Shown: positions 1 to 10,842, counted from the first letter of the stretch. The stretch is 64,000 bases of DNA from Gammaproteobacteria bacterium SG8_30 (GCA_001303245.1 LJNS01000034.1:1-64000); one strand, 5' to 3'. Numbers and translations: made by a program. The notes: generated by a model not told the origin, from the letters alone.

Positions 1-77
1 CCTCCGGCTGGATCGACGCCACCGCCGAGGCCGGCGACCGTCTCACGATCTACGCCGACGGCCGCACCGAGAAATAG
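1..77 (+). CDS. C-terminal end of an unknown protein (partial)
   Basis: Reading frame 3 is open from the window edge to a TAG stop and encodes about 24 residues ending DRLTIYADGRTEK. The codon use (G/C in third positions) matches the surrounding genes, so this looks like the tail of a real gene, but too little is present to identify a family. The stop codon lies inside the left arm of the inverted repeat that follows, so the repeat may supply the present terminus. Confidence 0.45.
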   Translation, partial: SGWIDATAEAGDRLTIYADGRTEK

Positions 78-247
78 GGGACATTCCTATTTTCCTTTTG
101 TCGCCAACTGATTGATTCATATGGCAAGGCTCCGTTTCCGAACGGGCGCAGACGACGGCACTGTTTCCCGCGCTCGCTTTCGAGCGTGGTCATCCGCTCC
201 CCAAATCAATGGCTTGCGGAGAAGAGAAAAATAGGAATGTCCCCTAT
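74..247. repeat. MITE-like element with perfect 20-bp terminal inverted repeats
   Basis: ATAGGGGACATTCCTATTTT at 74-93 is the exact reverse complement of 228-247. Between the arms lie a second hairpin (CGCTCG-CTTT-CGAGCG, 171-186) and shorter complementary pieces (ATTGATT / AATCAAT), so the whole 174-bp unit can fold on itself. There is no transposase. The arm resembles the AT-rich palindromic repeats often seen with IS200/REP-type Y1 transposases; that link is inference from memory. The left arm contains the stop of the upstream gene and the right arm overlaps the ATG of the ygbA remnant. Confidence 0.7.
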
Positions 248-526
248 GCTGCTCAAGGGCCGCCTCGCGCGTGAATTCCTGACCATGCAACACATGGTCG
301 CGCTCTACTGCCAGGCGCATCATGTCCCTACGGCCAGGACAAGCCGACCTGCGCAAACTGCCCGATCCACTGCTACAAGCGCGAGCCGCGCGAGTTCGCC
401 AGGACGGTGATGCGCTACGCCGGCCCGCGCATGATGACGCGCCATCCCTGGCTCGCGCTCATGCACGTCGTCGACGGACGCCGCAAGGTCGAGCACCCGA
501 TGGCGTCGCGTCGCCGCCGCGGCTGA
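246..526 (+). pseudogene. ygbA: YgbA / nitrous-oxide-stimulated promoter family protein, internally deleted
   Basis: The first frame reads MLLKGRLAREFLTMQHMVALYCQAHH, the second (from about 329) reads YGQDKPTCANCPIHCYKRE followed by VMRYAGPRMMTRHPWLAL. These are the two ends of the YgbA family (about 105-120 aa), a small cysteine-rich protein whose E. coli gene is repressed by NsrR. The middle, which normally carries the CPDC-type motif and a tyrosine-rich stretch, is missing, and the halves are out of frame. The junction is near 324-330. The start codon falls in the arm of the inverted-repeat element. Identification is from motif recall; the pairing of halves on one strand in order supports it. 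Confidence 0.7.
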
Positions 527-608
527 CCTTCGACCGGGACCCTCGCCGCCCGGTGTAGGCTCTGCAGTCTGCGCCGCCATGAGCGTGAACACGTTGCGAG
601 GATCTGCG

Positions 609-1583
609 ATGAACGAGCAACCGGACCTGATCTGCGCCTACGCGCTCGACGGCCGGGGCGGCGGTCGCCGTCTCGACTGGGACGGCGTTCGCGCCCACCG
701 GCCCGAGGACGGCGGGCTCTGGGTCCACCTGCAACGCGAGGCGCCGGGCAGCCGGGCCTGGCTCGAGCAGGCCGCGGGGCTCGACGAGATCCTGGTCGAG
801 GCGCTGCTGTCCGGCGAGTCCCGACCCCGCTGCGAAGCCTACGGCGACGGCCTGCTGGTCAGCCTGCGCGGCGTCAATCTGAACCCGGGCGCGGAACCGG
901 AGGACATGATCGCACTGGTGCTCTGGGTCGAGCCCGGCCGGGTGATCTCCGTGCGACGACGCCCGGTCGTCGCGATCAACGCGATCCGCCAGTCCATCGA
1001 GTCGGATCGCGGCCCGACCGGCGTCGGCGACTTCCTGGCGACGGTCTCGGAGGGACTCGTGGAGCGCATGGGGCCGGTGATCGACCAGCTGGAGGAGCAG
1101 GCCGCGGACCTCGAGGAAGCGGTACTCGCAGGCAATACGACGGCCCTCAGGCACCGGCTGGTCGAACTCCGGTCCACCGCCATCGCACTGCGCCGCTACA
1201 TCGCTCCCCAGCGCGAGGCCATGTCCCGGCTGCTGACCCAGCAGGTCGAATGGCTCACTCCCACGGACCGGCGCTGGCTGCGCGAGGTCGCCGACCGGAT
1301 CACCCGCTACGTCGAGGATCTCGACACTGCACGGGAGCGCGCGCAGATCGTGCAGGACGAGCTCGCCGCGCGGATCTCGGAGCAGATCAACCGCAACATG
1401 TACCTGCTGTCGCTCGTCGCCGCGGTCTTCCTCCCGCTCGGCCTCGTGACGGGCTACCTCGGCATCAACGTCGGAGGCATTCCGGGCACCGACTGGCGCT
1501 GGTCATTCGCCATCGTGGGCGTCGTGCTGCTGGCCATCGCGGCCGTCGAGATATGGCTGTTCCGAAGGCTCCGGTGGATCTAG
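609..1583 (+). CDS. zntB: CorA-family transporter, ZntB type
   Basis: A 324-residue protein with the CorA/ZntB plan: a long soluble N-terminal domain, a coiled helical stalk (about 170-260) and two C-terminal membrane helices. The end of the first helix carries YLGINVGGIPG; the GIN variant of the CorA GMN signature followed by GG(I/M)PG is typical of ZntB, a zinc transporter coupled to the proton gradient. It would form a pentamer in the inner membrane. An in-frame ATG ten codons upstream exists, but the chosen start has a GAGGA Shine-Dalgarno-like sequence in front of it and gives the usual family length. It is convergent with the next gene. Substrate (zinc or magnesium) cannot be settled from sequence. 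Confidence 0.85.
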   Translation: MNEQPDLICAYALDGRGGGRRLDWDGVRAHRPEDGGLWVHLQREAPGSRAWLEQAAGLDEILVEALLSGESRPRCEAYGDGLLVSLRGVNLNPGAEPEDMIALVLWVEPGRVISVRRRPVVAINAIRQSIESDRGPTGVGDFLATVSEGLVERMGPVIDQLEEQAADLEEAVLAGNTTALRHRLVELRSTAIALRRYIAPQREAMSRLLTQQVEWLTPTDRRWLREVADRITRYVEDLDTARERAQIVQDELAARISEQINRNMYLLSLVAAVFLPLGLVTGYLGINVGGIPGTDWRWSFAIVGVVLLAIAAVEIWLFRRLRWI

Positions 1584-1620
1584 CCGCTGCCCGCGCGCGG
1601 GACGGTCGCGCCGTCTGCGC

Positions 1621-2403
1621 CTACCCCGCGTCGGCGAGGTAGTCCAGCACCGCGCGCGCAAACGCCGCCGGATTCTCGTTGGCCACGAAGACGCCCGCGT
1701 CGACCGTGACCTCGCGGCAGGGCCGGAAGGCCGCGCGCAGCGCAGCGGCTCGCTCCGGACTCGCGAAGGGATCCTCCGAGGCGTAGAGCAGCAGCGCGGG
1801 GCAACGGACGTCGGGCAGGCGATCCTCCATGCGGTACTCGGCCACGGCGAAGTGACCCTGCTCGCTGACCTCGCCCGCCACCAGCAAGTCCACGAGGAAG
1901 CGTTGCACGAGGTCCGGCCGCGGCAGCCACTCGTGCATCTTGCGCCACTTCTCGAGCAGGTGGCTGCCGTCCGGCTGCACGTGCCACTGCCGGAAGAACG
2001 GCGCGAGCTCGGCGCGGCCGGCCGCATCGGTGTAGACGGGACCGGAGAGCACGACGCGCTCGACCCGCTCGGGGGCGGCTGCGGCCAGCTCGACGGCGAT
2101 GACCGCGCCGGTGTGGTGCCCGACTGCCACCACGCGCTCGACTCCGAGCGCGTCGAGCACCTGCACCATGGCGCCGGCATAGTCGCCCACCGTCGGCTGG
2201 CCCTCGACCGGGTCGGAACAGCCATAGCCGGGCGTGTCGACCGCGATCACGCGGTGGGAGACCGCCAGCAGCGGAATGACTTCGCGGAACTCGTCGATGG
2301 AACGCGGCGTCTGGTGCATGAGCAACAGCGGCGTGCCGGCACGATCGCCCGCAGTCACACAGTGCACCTGTCCCAGGGACGTGTCGCAGAACGCTCTCTT
2401 CAT
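1621..2403 (-). CDS. Alpha/beta-hydrolase fold protein with a His at the nucleophile position
   Basis: The 260 residues have the alpha/beta hydrolase layout: an oxyanion-side strand (LLLMHQTP), the DTPGYGCSD loop, a nucleophile elbow at about residues 92-100, a cap region and a late acid-bearing strand (LLLYASEDPF). The elbow reads VAVGHHTGA, where GxSxG is expected, so His97 takes the place of the usual Ser/Asp/Cys. The C-terminal region where the catalytic His usually sits reads GVFVANENPAAF with no His. The fold is clear but the standard triad is not, so activity is uncertain; it may be non-catalytic or use another residue. It overlaps the upstream VOC gene by 4 nt, so the two are probably co-translated. 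Confidence 0.75.
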   Translation of the reverse strand: MKRAFCDTSLGQVHCVTAGDRAGTPLLLMHQTPRSIDEFREVIPLLAVSHRVIAVDTPGYGCSDPVEGQPTVGDYAGAMVQVLDALGVERVVAVGHHTGAVIAVELAAAAPERVERVVLSGPVYTDAAGRAELAPFFRQWHVQPDGSHLLEKWRKMHEWLPRPDLVQRFLVDLLVAGEVSEQGHFAVAEYRMEDRLPDVRCPALLLYASEDPFASPERAAALRAAFRPCREVTVDAGVFVANENPAAFARAVLDYLADAG

Positions 2404-2966
2404 CTCGGCGCCTCGAGGATCTCGACCAGGTAGCCGTCGGGATCGAAGACGTGGAACACCCAGCCCTTCATCGGCTTGCCGGACGCATCGACCTGGCGGG
2501 ACGTGTAGGAGACGGGCTCCTCGACGATCGATGCTCCGGACTGCGCCAGGCGCTCGTGCTCGGCACGCGCATCGGGGACATCGAGGACGAAGACGATGTC
2601 CCCGAGGCCGATCTCGTCACGCGTCGCGTTGCGCGTCGGGGCAGGTGCCTCGGCTGCAAACGAGAGCAGACCGATCCGGCCGCCGTCGGCGCGCCCGCTC
2701 CTCAGGACCACGAGCCGCCATAGGGAGGAGCGGCTGTTGAGCGGAAAGGCGCTGTCCGGGTTGCGCTCACCGCCCATCTCCGATTCGGTACCGAAGCCGA
2801 GCAGCGCGTAGAAGGCGCGCGAGCGCTCGACGTCGGCGACGATGATCGTCGTGCGCAGCAGCGATGCTTCCGCCCCGGCCGGCCGCACGGCGTCGCCCGC
2901 GACGAGCAGGAGGCCGGCGGCAGCCGCCAGGCGGAGGCAGGCCACGCCTTTCCGCGATCGAGTCAC
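2400..2966 (-). CDS. Exported VOC (glyoxalase/dioxygenase-fold) protein
   Basis: 188 residues. The first about 32 form a signal peptide (MTRSRKG, a hydrophobic LAAAAGLLLVAG core, then AGAEA). The rest is a vicinal-oxygen-chelate domain: LRTTIIVADVERSRAFYALLGF opens the first beta-alpha-beta-beta-beta module and FDPDGYLVEILE closes the second, with Glu in the usual metal-ligand position. VOC proteins include glyoxalase I, extradiol dioxygenases and resistance proteins; substrate cannot be inferred. A predicted export signal is less common for this family. It is transcribed first in a two-gene unit with the hydrolase. Confidence 0.75.
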   Translation of the reverse strand: MTRSRKGVACLRLAAAAGLLLVAGDAVRPAGAEASLLRTTIIVADVERSRAFYALLGFGTESEMGGERNPDSAFPLNSRSSLWRLVVLRSGRADGGRIGLLSFAAEAPAPTRNATRDEIGLGDIVFVLDVPDARAEHERLAQSGASIVEEPVSYTSRQVDASGKPMKGWVFHVFDPDGYLVEILEAPR

Positions 2967-3069
2967 GCGTCCGTCCCCGTTGCCTGGGTAGACCGCAAGG
3001 ATAGCCCGCCGCGCTGCTTCGTGTATCCTCTGGCCGACCCGACCGGCAACCGGAGTGGCACGCTTCGCC

Positions 3070-3075
3070 TATACT
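3070..3075 (+). promoter_or_regulatory. Possible -10 box (TATACT) of the lipoprotein gene
   Basis: TATACT sits about 48 nt upstream of the GTG start of the lipoprotein gene. No good -35 box is visible 17 nt before it, so this is a weak call based on one hexamer in otherwise GC-rich DNA. Confidence 0.3.
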
Positions 3076-3122
3076 GCGGGCCGCAATCCCGGCGTCCGTC
3101 GCCCCCTCATTCCGGAGCCCCC

Positions 3123-3809
3123 GTGCACGACTCTCAGCAAACCCGGCGCATCGACCCGCGCCGCGCCGTGCTCACCGCCATGTCCGCACTCATCGCCGCC
3201 GCCTCACTCGCTGGCTGCAGCGTCCCGATCCGGTCCGACGGCCACTGGGCCGAGGGCGTGCCGCGCGACGCCACTTACTCCCGCGTGCTGGTGGTCGGCG
3301 TGAGCCCCAACGTGAACCAGCGCTGCGCCTTCGAGGAGGCGCTCGCCGCCAACCTGCGCGATGCATCGATCGTGGCCCGCTCGAGCTGCCGCGAAATGGG
3401 CACCGAGCCGCCGCTGACGCGCGAGAGCGTCGACAAGGCGGTGGCGTCTTTCCAGGCCGACGCGGTGCTGGCGACACGCCTCGTCGAATCCAGCATGGAG
3501 CTCGCCGAGGGCGGCACGCGGGAGACACGGGGCGACGCCTACTACAAGCCGATCGGCTTCGGCTGGGGCTGGGACTACTGGGGCGTGTACGGCGTGCCGG
3601 TGGTCTACGGGCAGTTCCAGACCTCGCCCTCGGTGTTCTCCCTGCAGGGAACCGTGAAGATCTCGAGCGCGCTGTTCGAGACCCGCAGCGCCCAGGCCGT
3701 GTATTTCGTCGAGACCACCGCGACGGACCTTAGCTCGCGGGAGCAGGCGTTGACCGACGTCACGCCGGTCATTGCGGAGCGGCTCCTGAAGTCCGGCCTG
3801 CTGCGCTAG
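3123..3809 (+). CDS. Lipoprotein of unknown function
   Basis: A lipoprotein signal ends in LAGC, preceded by a hydrophobic stretch (MSALIAAAS) and a basic n-region (RRIDPRRA). The GTG start is preferred because it includes the basic residues and has GGAG just upstream; the inner ATG at 3180 would leave a signal peptide with no positive charge. The mature part (about 200 aa) has a Gly/Trp/Tyr-rich patch (GFGWGWDYWGVYGVPVVYG), common in small cell-envelope lipoproteins of the DUF4136 type. It is probably anchored in the outer membrane. The gene is convergent with the cbb operon. I do not recognise a specific function. Confidence 0.65.
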   Translation: MHDSQQTRRIDPRRAVLTAMSALIAAASLAGCSVPIRSDGHWAEGVPRDATYSRVLVVGVSPNVNQRCAFEEALAANLRDASIVARSSCREMGTEPPLTRESVDKAVASFQADAVLATRLVESSMELAEGGTRETRGDAYYKPIGFGWGWDYWGVYGVPVVYGQFQTSPSVFSLQGTVKISSALFETRSAQAVYFVETTATDLSSREQALTDVTPVIAERLLKSGLLR

Positions 3810-3841
3810 CCGCCGCGCCGCGACCCCTTCCGGCCGGCCGG

Positions 3842-4882
3842 TCAGTGGAGGTAGCGCGCGGCCATCTTCTCGAGCGGCACCGCCTGGATGCGGGAAGCCT
3901 GCCCCGCCGTGCCGAAGGCCTCGTAGCGCTGCCGGCAGAGCTCGGTCGCGGCGGCGACCGCTGCCTTGAGGAAGGCGCGCGGGTCCGTCTCCGAGGGCTT
4001 CTCGGCCATTGCGCGGCGCATCGCCCCGGTCATCGCCAGGCGTATGTCGGTATCGATGTTGACCTTGCGCACGCCGTGGCGGATGCCCTCCTGGATCTCC
4101 TCTACCGGCACGCCGTAGGTCTCGGGAATCTCGCCGCCGTAGCGCCGGATCACCTCGAGCCACTCCTGCGGGACGCTCGAGGAGCCGTGCATGACCAGGT
4201 GCGTGTCGGGAATCTTCGCGTGGATCTCGCGGATCCGGTCGATGGCCAGCACGTCGCCGGTCGGCTTGCGGCTGAACTTGTAGGCGCCGTGCGAAGTGCC
4301 AATGGCGATGGCCAGCGCATCGACGCCGGTCGCGGCCACGAACTCGGCAGCCTGGTCCGGGTCGGTGAGCAGTTGCTCCCGCGAGAGCTTGCCTGCCGCG
4401 CCGGAGCCGTCCTCCTCGCCGGCCTCGCCCGTCTCGAGCGATCCCAGGCAGCCGAGCTCGCCCTCGACGGACGCACCCACGGCGTGCGCGAACTCGGCGA
4501 CCCGGCGCGTGACCTCGACGTTGTAGCCGTACTCGGCCGGCGTCTTCATGTCGGGCAGCAGCGAGCCGTCCATCATCACGCTGGTGAAACCCGAGCGGAT
4601 CGACGCCGCGCACACGGCGGGGCTCGCCCCGTGGTCCTGGTGCAGCACGATGGGGATCTGCGGCCAGGACTCCACCGCCGCCTCGACCAGCTTGCGCAGG
4701 AACGGCTCGCCTGCGTACTTGCGGGCCCCGGCGGAGGCCTGGAGGATCACGGGTGCGTCGCACTCCGCGGCGGCCCGCATGATGGCCTGCACCTGCTCCA
4801 TGTTGTTCACGTTGAAGGCCGGCACGCCGTAGCCGTTCTCTGCGGCGTGGTCCAGCAGTTGCCTCAGCGAAACCAGTGGCAT
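3842..4882 (-). CDS. fba: Class II fructose-bisphosphate aldolase
   Basis: A 346-residue class II (zinc-dependent) aldolase. Visible signatures are [11 protein letters not shown] (zinc-binding His and catalytic region), [17 protein letters not shown] and the phosphate/metal loop [10 protein letters not shown]. It joins dihydroxyacetone phosphate to glyceraldehyde-3-phosphate, or to erythrose-4-phosphate to make sedoheptulose-1,7-bisphosphate, in the regenerative half of the Calvin cycle. The frame is open well upstream; [13 protein letters not shown] is chosen as the start because it is the conserved N-terminus and is preceded by GGGAGGA. It is the last gene of the cbbL-S-X-fbp-prk-fba operon. 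Confidence 0.95.
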   Translation of the reverse strand: MPLVSLRQLLDHAAENGYGVPAFNVNNMEQVQAIMRAAAECDAPVILQASAGARKYAGEPFLRKLVEAAVESWPQIPIVLHQDHGASPAVCAASIRSGFTSVMMDGSLLPDMKTPAEYGYNVEVTRRVAEFAHAVGASVEGELGCLGSLETGEAGEEDGSGAAGKLSREQLLTDPDQAAEFVAATGVDALAIAIGTSHGAYKFSRKPTGDVLAIDRIREIHAKIPDTHLVMHGSSSVPQEWLEVIRRYGGEIPETYGVPVEEIQEGIRHGVRKVNIDTDIRLAMTGAMRRAMAEKPSETDPRAFLKAAVAAATELCRQRYEAFGTAGQASRIQAVPLEKMAARYLH

Positions 4883-4908
4883 GTCGTCCTCCCGTCGGTC
4901 GTGTCTGC

Positions 4909-5784
4909 TCAGTAAGCCCTTTTCTTGGTGTCCATCATCCTCAGGATCAGGGGCGTCAGGATGATCTGCATGGCCAGCGGCAGCTTTCCGCCGGGCACCA
5001 CCAGCGTGTTGGGCCGCGACATGAACGAGTCGTGGATCATGGACAGCAGATAGCGGAAGTCGATGCCCTTCGGATTCGCGAAGCGGATGATGAGGAAGCT
5101 CTCGTCCGCCAGTGGAATGTCCTTGGCGATGAACGGGTTGCTGGTGTCCACGGTGGGCACGCGCTGGAAGTTGATGTGCGTGCGCGAGAACTGCGGACAG
5201 ATGTAGTTCACGTAGTCCGGCATACGCCGCAGGATGGTGTCGACCACGGCCCCGGTGGAATAGCCGCGCTTGGCCTTGTCGCGGTGCAGCTTCTGGATCC
5301 ACTCGAGATTGACGATCGGCACCACGCCGATCAGCAGGTCCACGTGGCGGGCCACATCGTGCTCCGGCGTGACGATCGCCCCGTGCAGCCCCTCGTAGAA
5401 CAGCAGGTCGGAGCCCTCGCCGATCTCCTTCCAGTCGGTGAACGTCCCGGGCGGGGTCCCGTGGATCGCCGCCTCCTGCTCGTCGTGCACGTAGGCCCGC
5501 GAGCGCCCGATGCCGCCGAGCGCGTAGCTCCTGAACAGTTCCTCGAGCTCGCCGAACAGGTTGGACTCGGGTCCGAAGTGGCTGAAGTGCTGGTTGCCCG
5601 CTGCGCCGGCCTCGGCCATCTTCTGGCGCATCTCCGCGCGATCGAACCGGTGGAACGCATCGCCCTCGACGACCGCGGCGTCGATCTTCTCGCGACGGAA
5701 GATCCACTCGAAGGTCGTCTTGACGGTCGTGGTGCCGGCCCCCGAGGAGCCCGTGACGGCGATGATCGGATGCTTGGCCGACAT
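4909..5784 (-). CDS. prkB: Phosphoribulokinase, proteobacterial type
   Basis: 291 residues, the length of the octameric bacterial phosphoribulokinase. The P-loop is at the N-terminus ([12 protein letters not shown], about residues 9-20), followed by [12 protein letters not shown] with the catalytic/Ru5P-binding Asp and the Walker B-like [10 protein letters not shown]. It phosphorylates ribulose-5-phosphate to ribulose-1,5-bisphosphate, the RuBisCO substrate. It lies 26 nt upstream of fba and about 19 nt downstream of fbp in the same transcription unit. Enzymes of this type are usually activated by NADH; that is family knowledge. Confidence 0.95.
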   Translation of the reverse strand: MSAKHPIIAVTGSSGAGTTTVKTTFEWIFRREKIDAAVVEGDAFHRFDRAEMRQKMAEAGAAGNQHFSHFGPESNLFGELEELFRSYALGGIGRSRAYVHDEQEAAIHGTPPGTFTDWKEIGEGSDLLFYEGLHGAIVTPEHDVARHVDLLIGVVPIVNLEWIQKLHRDKAKRGYSTGAVVDTILRRMPDYVNYICPQFSRTHINFQRVPTVDTSNPFIAKDIPLADESFLIIRFANPKGIDFRYLLSMIHDSFMSRPNTLVVPGGKLPLAMQIILTPLILRMMDTKKRAY

Positions 5785-5803
5785 GTGTCCGTTACTCCAT
5801 GCC

Positions 5804-6865
5804 TCAGGTGTTGATGAACAGCGACCTGTCAGCGAACAGGGGCGAGGTGTAGGGCTCGTCGTCGCCGCTGTCGTACTCGGCGTGGTAGCGCGCGACCCGC
5901 TCTACCTCCTCGCTCGAGCCGATGATCACCGGGATCCGCTGGTGCAGGCTCTCGGGCTCGACTTCCATGATCCGGCTGCGGCCGGTGGAGGCCAGCCCAC
6001 CGGCCTGCTCGATCAGGAAGGCCATCGGGTTGGCCTCGTACATCAGGCGCAGGCGGCCTTCGCGGTGCGCCTCCTTCTGGTCGCGCGGGTACATGTAGAT
6101 CCCGCCGCGCATCAGGATGCGGTGCACGTCGGCGACCATCGAGGCCACCCAGCGGGTGTTGAAGTCGCGGCCGCGCGGGCCCTCGCGCCCGGCCTTGCAC
6201 TCCTCGACGTAACGGAAGATGGGCGGCTCCCAGAAACGGCGGTTGGCCGCGTTGATGGCATACTCGGAGGTGCTCGCGGGAATGCGCAGGTCCTCCTTGG
6301 TCAGCACGTAGTTGCCGATCTCGCGGTCGAGCGTGAAGCCGTGGGTGCCGCTGCCGACCGTCACGACCAGCTCGGTCGACGGGCCGTAGATGGCGTACCC
6401 GGCGGCGACCTGCCGGCTGCCGGGCTGCAGCACGGCCTTCAAGTCCCGGGCGCCCTCCGGCAACTCGAGCACCGAGAAGATCGAGCCGACCGCGACGTTC
6501 ACGTCGAGATTGCTCGAGCCGTCCAGCGGGTCGAACACCAGCGCCAGCCGGCCGGGACCGTCGACGATCTGCACGTCGTCCATCTCCTCGGAGGCCAGTG
6601 CGCCCACGAGCCCGCTCCACTCCGTGCCGCGCACGAACAGCTCGTCGGCGAGCACGTCGAGCTTCTTCTGCTCCTCGCCCTGTACGTTCTTGCTGCCGGC
6701 CAGCTTGGACAGCCCCAGCAGCGGCCCCTTGCCCACGGCCGCCGAGATCGCCTTGGTCACCGCGGCCACGTCCACGAGCAGGGCGGCGAGGTCGCGGGCG
6801 TGGGGGCCGGGCGGAATCTGCTCGATCGCGAACTTCGATACGGTCGTGTAGCCCGGGTTCAGCAT
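5804..6865 (-). CDS. fbp: Class I fructose-1,6-bisphosphatase
   Basis: 353 residues with the class I FBPase metal/phosphate motif [15 protein letters not shown] at about 122-136 and the conserved GGIYMYPRD and YEANPMAFL segments. It hydrolyses fructose-1,6-bisphosphate (and often sedoheptulose-1,7-bisphosphate) in Calvin cycle regeneration. The start [12 protein letters not shown] gives the usual family length, and its ATG overlaps the last codons of cbbX by 7 nt (GCATGCTGA), indicating translational coupling. Confidence 0.95.
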   Translation of the reverse strand: MLNPGYTTVSKFAIEQIPPGPHARDLAALLVDVAAVTKAISAAVGKGPLLGLSKLAGSKNVQGEEQKKLDVLADELFVRGTEWSGLVGALASEEMDDVQIVDGPGRLALVFDPLDGSSNLDVNVAVGSIFSVLELPEGARDLKAVLQPGSRQVAAGYAIYGPSTELVVTVGSGTHGFTLDREIGNYVLTKEDLRIPASTSEYAINAANRRFWEPPIFRYVEECKAGREGPRGRDFNTRWVASMVADVHRILMRGGIYMYPRDQKEAHREGRLRLMYEANPMAFLIEQAGGLASTGRSRIMEVEPESLHQRIPVIIGSSEEVERVARYHAEYDSGDDEPYTSPLFADRSLFINT

Positions 6866-7758
6866 GCGGCTTTCTCCTTGTCCTTTGCAGCCGGCGCGGC
6901 GTCGAACACGCGGCTCGCCCTGATGTCGGCCTCCTCGATCGTCGTCAGCGACGCCGCGTCCACCTCGCCGGCCTCGATCAGCCTGCGCGCCTGCCTGAGG
7001 CGGGCGCGGTCGAGTGCGTTCCTGAGCGAGCGCGCGTTGGCGAAGTTGGGCTGCTTTCGCCGGATCGACAGGTACTCGGCGAGCGCCTTGCGCGCTCCTT
7101 CCGCAAGCTGCAGCCCGAGACCATCCACCATGCGGTCGGCGATCTGCAGGAGCTCCCCGTCCGAGTAGTCGGGAAAGTCGATGTGGTGGGCCACGCGCGA
7201 GGACAGCCCGGGATTGCTCTCGAAGAAGCGGTCCATCCTCGACTTGTAGCCGGCGAAGATGACCACGAGATCCTCGCGCTGGTTCTCCATCACCTGCATC
7301 AGGATCTCGATGGCCTCCTGGCCGTAGTCCCGCTCGTTCTCGGGCCGGTAGAGGTAATAGGCCTCGTCGATGAACAGGACGCCGCCCATGGCCTTCTTGA
7401 GGACTTCCTTGGTCTTGGGCGCCGTGTGGCCGATGTACTGGCCCACGAGGTCGTCGCGGGTGACGGCCACGAGGTGGCCCTTCCGCACGTGGCCGAGCCG
7501 GTGGAGTATCTCGGCCATGCGCATCGCCACCGTGGTCTTGCCGGTACCGGGATTGCCCGTGAAGCACATGTGCAGCGAGGGCGGGGCACTCGTGACGCCG
7601 AGCGCCTCGCGCGCCTTCTCGACGACGAGCAGCGAGGCGATCTCGCGGATCCGGGTCTTGACGGGCTTGAGGCCGACGAGCTCCCGGTCGAGCTCGTCGA
7701 GCACGTCCGAGACGTGCGACTCGTCGAGCATCCTCTTCAGGTCGACGGTGTCGGCCAT
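6859..7758 (-). CDS. cbbX: CbbX, red-type RuBisCO activase
   Basis: A 299-residue AAA+ ATPase of the CbbX family: Walker A at [18 protein letters not shown], Walker B at [13 protein letters not shown], a pore-loop-like [11 protein letters not shown] and an arginine-rich lid ([19 protein letters not shown]). CbbX forms an RuBP-activated hexamer that pulls on the C-terminus of the large subunit and releases inhibitory sugar phosphates from red-type (form IC/ID) RuBisCO. Its position directly after cbbS fits form IC operons. The last codons are acidic and poorly conserved. Confidence 0.95.
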   Translation of the reverse strand: MADTVDLKRMLDESHVSDVLDELDRELVGLKPVKTRIREIASLLVVEKAREALGVTSAPPSLHMCFTGNPGTGKTTVAMRMAEILHRLGHVRKGHLVAVTRDDLVGQYIGHTAPKTKEVLKKAMGGVLFIDEAYYLYRPENERDYGQEAIEILMQVMENQREDLVVIFAGYKSRMDRFFESNPGLSSRVAHHIDFPDYSDGELLQIADRMVDGLGLQLAEGARKALAEYLSIRRKQPNFANARSLRNALDRARLRQARRLIEAGEVDAASLTTIEEADIRASRVFDAAPAAKDKEKAAC

Positions 7759-7770
7759 CGCAGGCGCCCG

Positions 7771-8163
7771 TCAGGACCGGACCGTCTCGAGCTCGTAGCG
7801 TATGTTGCGCCCGCTCGTGTCAGTGCGCCGCAGGTTGAATTCCGGCTCCCTTGCAGGTCGGTCGACGATGAACGACAGCCGCATCGTCTCGAAGCCGAGC
7901 GTGGAATCGAAGGCATTGACCTTGATGTAGCGGTCCGGGAAGACCTTGCGGCACTCCTTCAGCTCGGTCATGAGGCCCGCCGCGTCCTTCAGGTCGAACA
8001 TCGGCATGCCCCACATCTCCCAGTAGGTATTGCGGGGGTGCGGGTCGTCGGTGTGTTCGATCGACACCGCCCAGCCCTGGTCGAGCGCGTACTCGACCTG
8101 CTTGGCGATCTGCTCGTCCGTCAGGTCCGGCAGGAATGAGAACGTACCTTGCGTGATGCGCAT
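7771..8163 (-). CDS. cbbS: RuBisCO small subunit, form IC
   Basis: 130 residues beginning [19 protein letters not shown], the classic red-type small-subunit N-terminus, with [14 protein letters not shown] in the centre and a C-terminal extension ([26 protein letters not shown]), the beta-hairpin extension typical of form IC/ID small subunits. The start has GAGGAG about 8 nt upstream. The gene follows cbbL after an 11-nt gap. Confidence 0.96.
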   Translation of the reverse strand: MRITQGTFSFLPDLTDEQIAKQVEYALDQGWAVSIEHTDDPHPRNTYWEMWGMPMFDLKDAAGLMTELKECRKVFPDRYIKVNAFDSTLGFETMRLSFIVDRPAREPEFNLRRTDTSGRNIRYELETVRS

Positions 8164-8174
8164 GATCTTGCTCC

Positions 8175-9761
<1,587 letters not shown>

Positions 9762-9763
9762 TT

Positions 9764-10747
9764 ATGAACGTGGCCCACCTGACCCTTCGCCAGCTTCAGG
9801 TGCTGGAAGCGGTCACCGCAGGGGGATCCATGGCAGAGGCCGGGCGGCGGCTGTTCATGACGGGGCCGGGTGTCACCCAGCAGGTCCAGCAGCTGGAGAA
9901 GGCGCTCGGCGCGCCCGTGTTCGACCGTCTCGGCCGGCGCCTGAGGCTCACGGCGGCCGGCGAGCACGCGCTCGCCGCCGCGCGCGACGTCCACGCCCGG
10001 CTCGCGACCCTCGCCAGCGACATGGACGCGCTCACGCAGCGGGACGAGGGCGTGCTGCACCTCGGCATCCTTGCCACCGGCACCCACATCCTGCCGCCGC
10101 TGCTGGCCGAGTTCCGCCGGCGCGCCCCCGGGATCGCTGTGCACATGGTGGTGTCGACCCGCGAGGAGCTCGTGGAGCACCTGCTCGAGGGCGAGGTCGA
10201 CCTCGCGCTGATGGGGAGGGTGCCCGGCCGGGAGGACGCCGCGGGCGTGGGCAGCGTCGAGCAGCTGATCCGTGAACCCATCGCCGACAATCCGCACGTC
10301 GTCGTAGCCTGGATCGGCCATCCGCTGGCCGGCGAGCGACAGATCCCGCCCATCGAACTCAGGCACGAAACCTTCGTGCAGCGCGAGCCCGGGTCGGGGA
10401 CGCGGGCGATGCTGGATGAATTCCTGCGGATTCATCGCATCGCGCCGAGGGAGCGGCTGACGGTGTTCGGCAACGAGATGGCCAAGCACGCGGTCATGTC
10501 GCAGCTCGGCATCAGCCTGACGTCCATGCACACGCTGGGGCTCGAACTGACGAGCGGGGCGCTCGTGCGCCTCGACGTCGAGCATACGCCCATCGTGCGC
10601 AAGTGGTATCTCGTACATCACGCAGATCGCTGGCTGCCGCCGGCTGCTAGCGCGTTCCGGGACTTCCTCGTGACGGACGGCGCCGCCCGCGTCCGCGCCT
10701 CGACCGAGGCGCTGCTGGCCATGCAGGAAGCGCAGCCGCCTTCCTGA
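9764..10747 (+). CDS. cbbR: CbbR, LysR-type regulator of the CBB operon
   Basis: 327 residues. The N-terminal LysR helix-turn-helix is clear (LTLRQLQVLEAV...GSMAEAGRRLFMTGPGVTQQVQQLEKALGAPVFDR), followed by a two-lobed effector domain. It is transcribed divergently from cbbL, the standard position of CbbR. CbbR senses RuBP, NADPH or related metabolites in other autotrophs; the effector here is unknown. A weak GAAAG sequence precedes the ATG, and the shared intergenic region carries two CbbR-type sites. Confidence 0.92.
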   Translation: MNVAHLTLRQLQVLEAVTAGGSMAEAGRRLFMTGPGVTQQVQQLEKALGAPVFDRLGRRLRLTAAGEHALAAARDVHARLATLASDMDALTQRDEGVLHLGILATGTHILPPLLAEFRRRAPGIAVHMVVSTREELVEHLLEGEVDLALMGRVPGREDAAGVGSVEQLIREPIADNPHVVVAWIGHPLAGERQIPPIELRHETFVQREPGSGTRAMLDEFLRIHRIAPRERLTVFGNEMAKHAVMSQLGISLTSMHTLGLELTSGALVRLDVEHTPIVRKWYLVHHADRWLPPAASAFRDFLVTDGAARVRASTEALLAMQEAQPPS

Positions 10748-10814
10748 GTCGCCGGGATACAGGCCCAGGCTGGACGGCGCGCATCCGCCGCGCAGGGTTT
10801 TCTGCGGTGCAGGA

Positions 10815-10842
10815 TTGCTTCCGCAAGGTGGCGGCGTATGCT
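10815..10842 (+). promoter_or_regulatory. Possible sigma-70 promoter of the DUF4242 gene
   Basis: TTGCTT (10815-10820) and TATGCT (10837-10842) are 16 nt apart and lie about 57 nt upstream of the DUF4242 start codon. Each hexamer matches four of six consensus positions. Confidence 0.35.

Noticed and set aside
3842-5707. A single 621-codon open frame across fba and part of prkB
   Set aside because: Only the part downstream of 4882 matches class II aldolase; the rest is the antisense-free shadow of prkB in another frame in GC-rich DNA.
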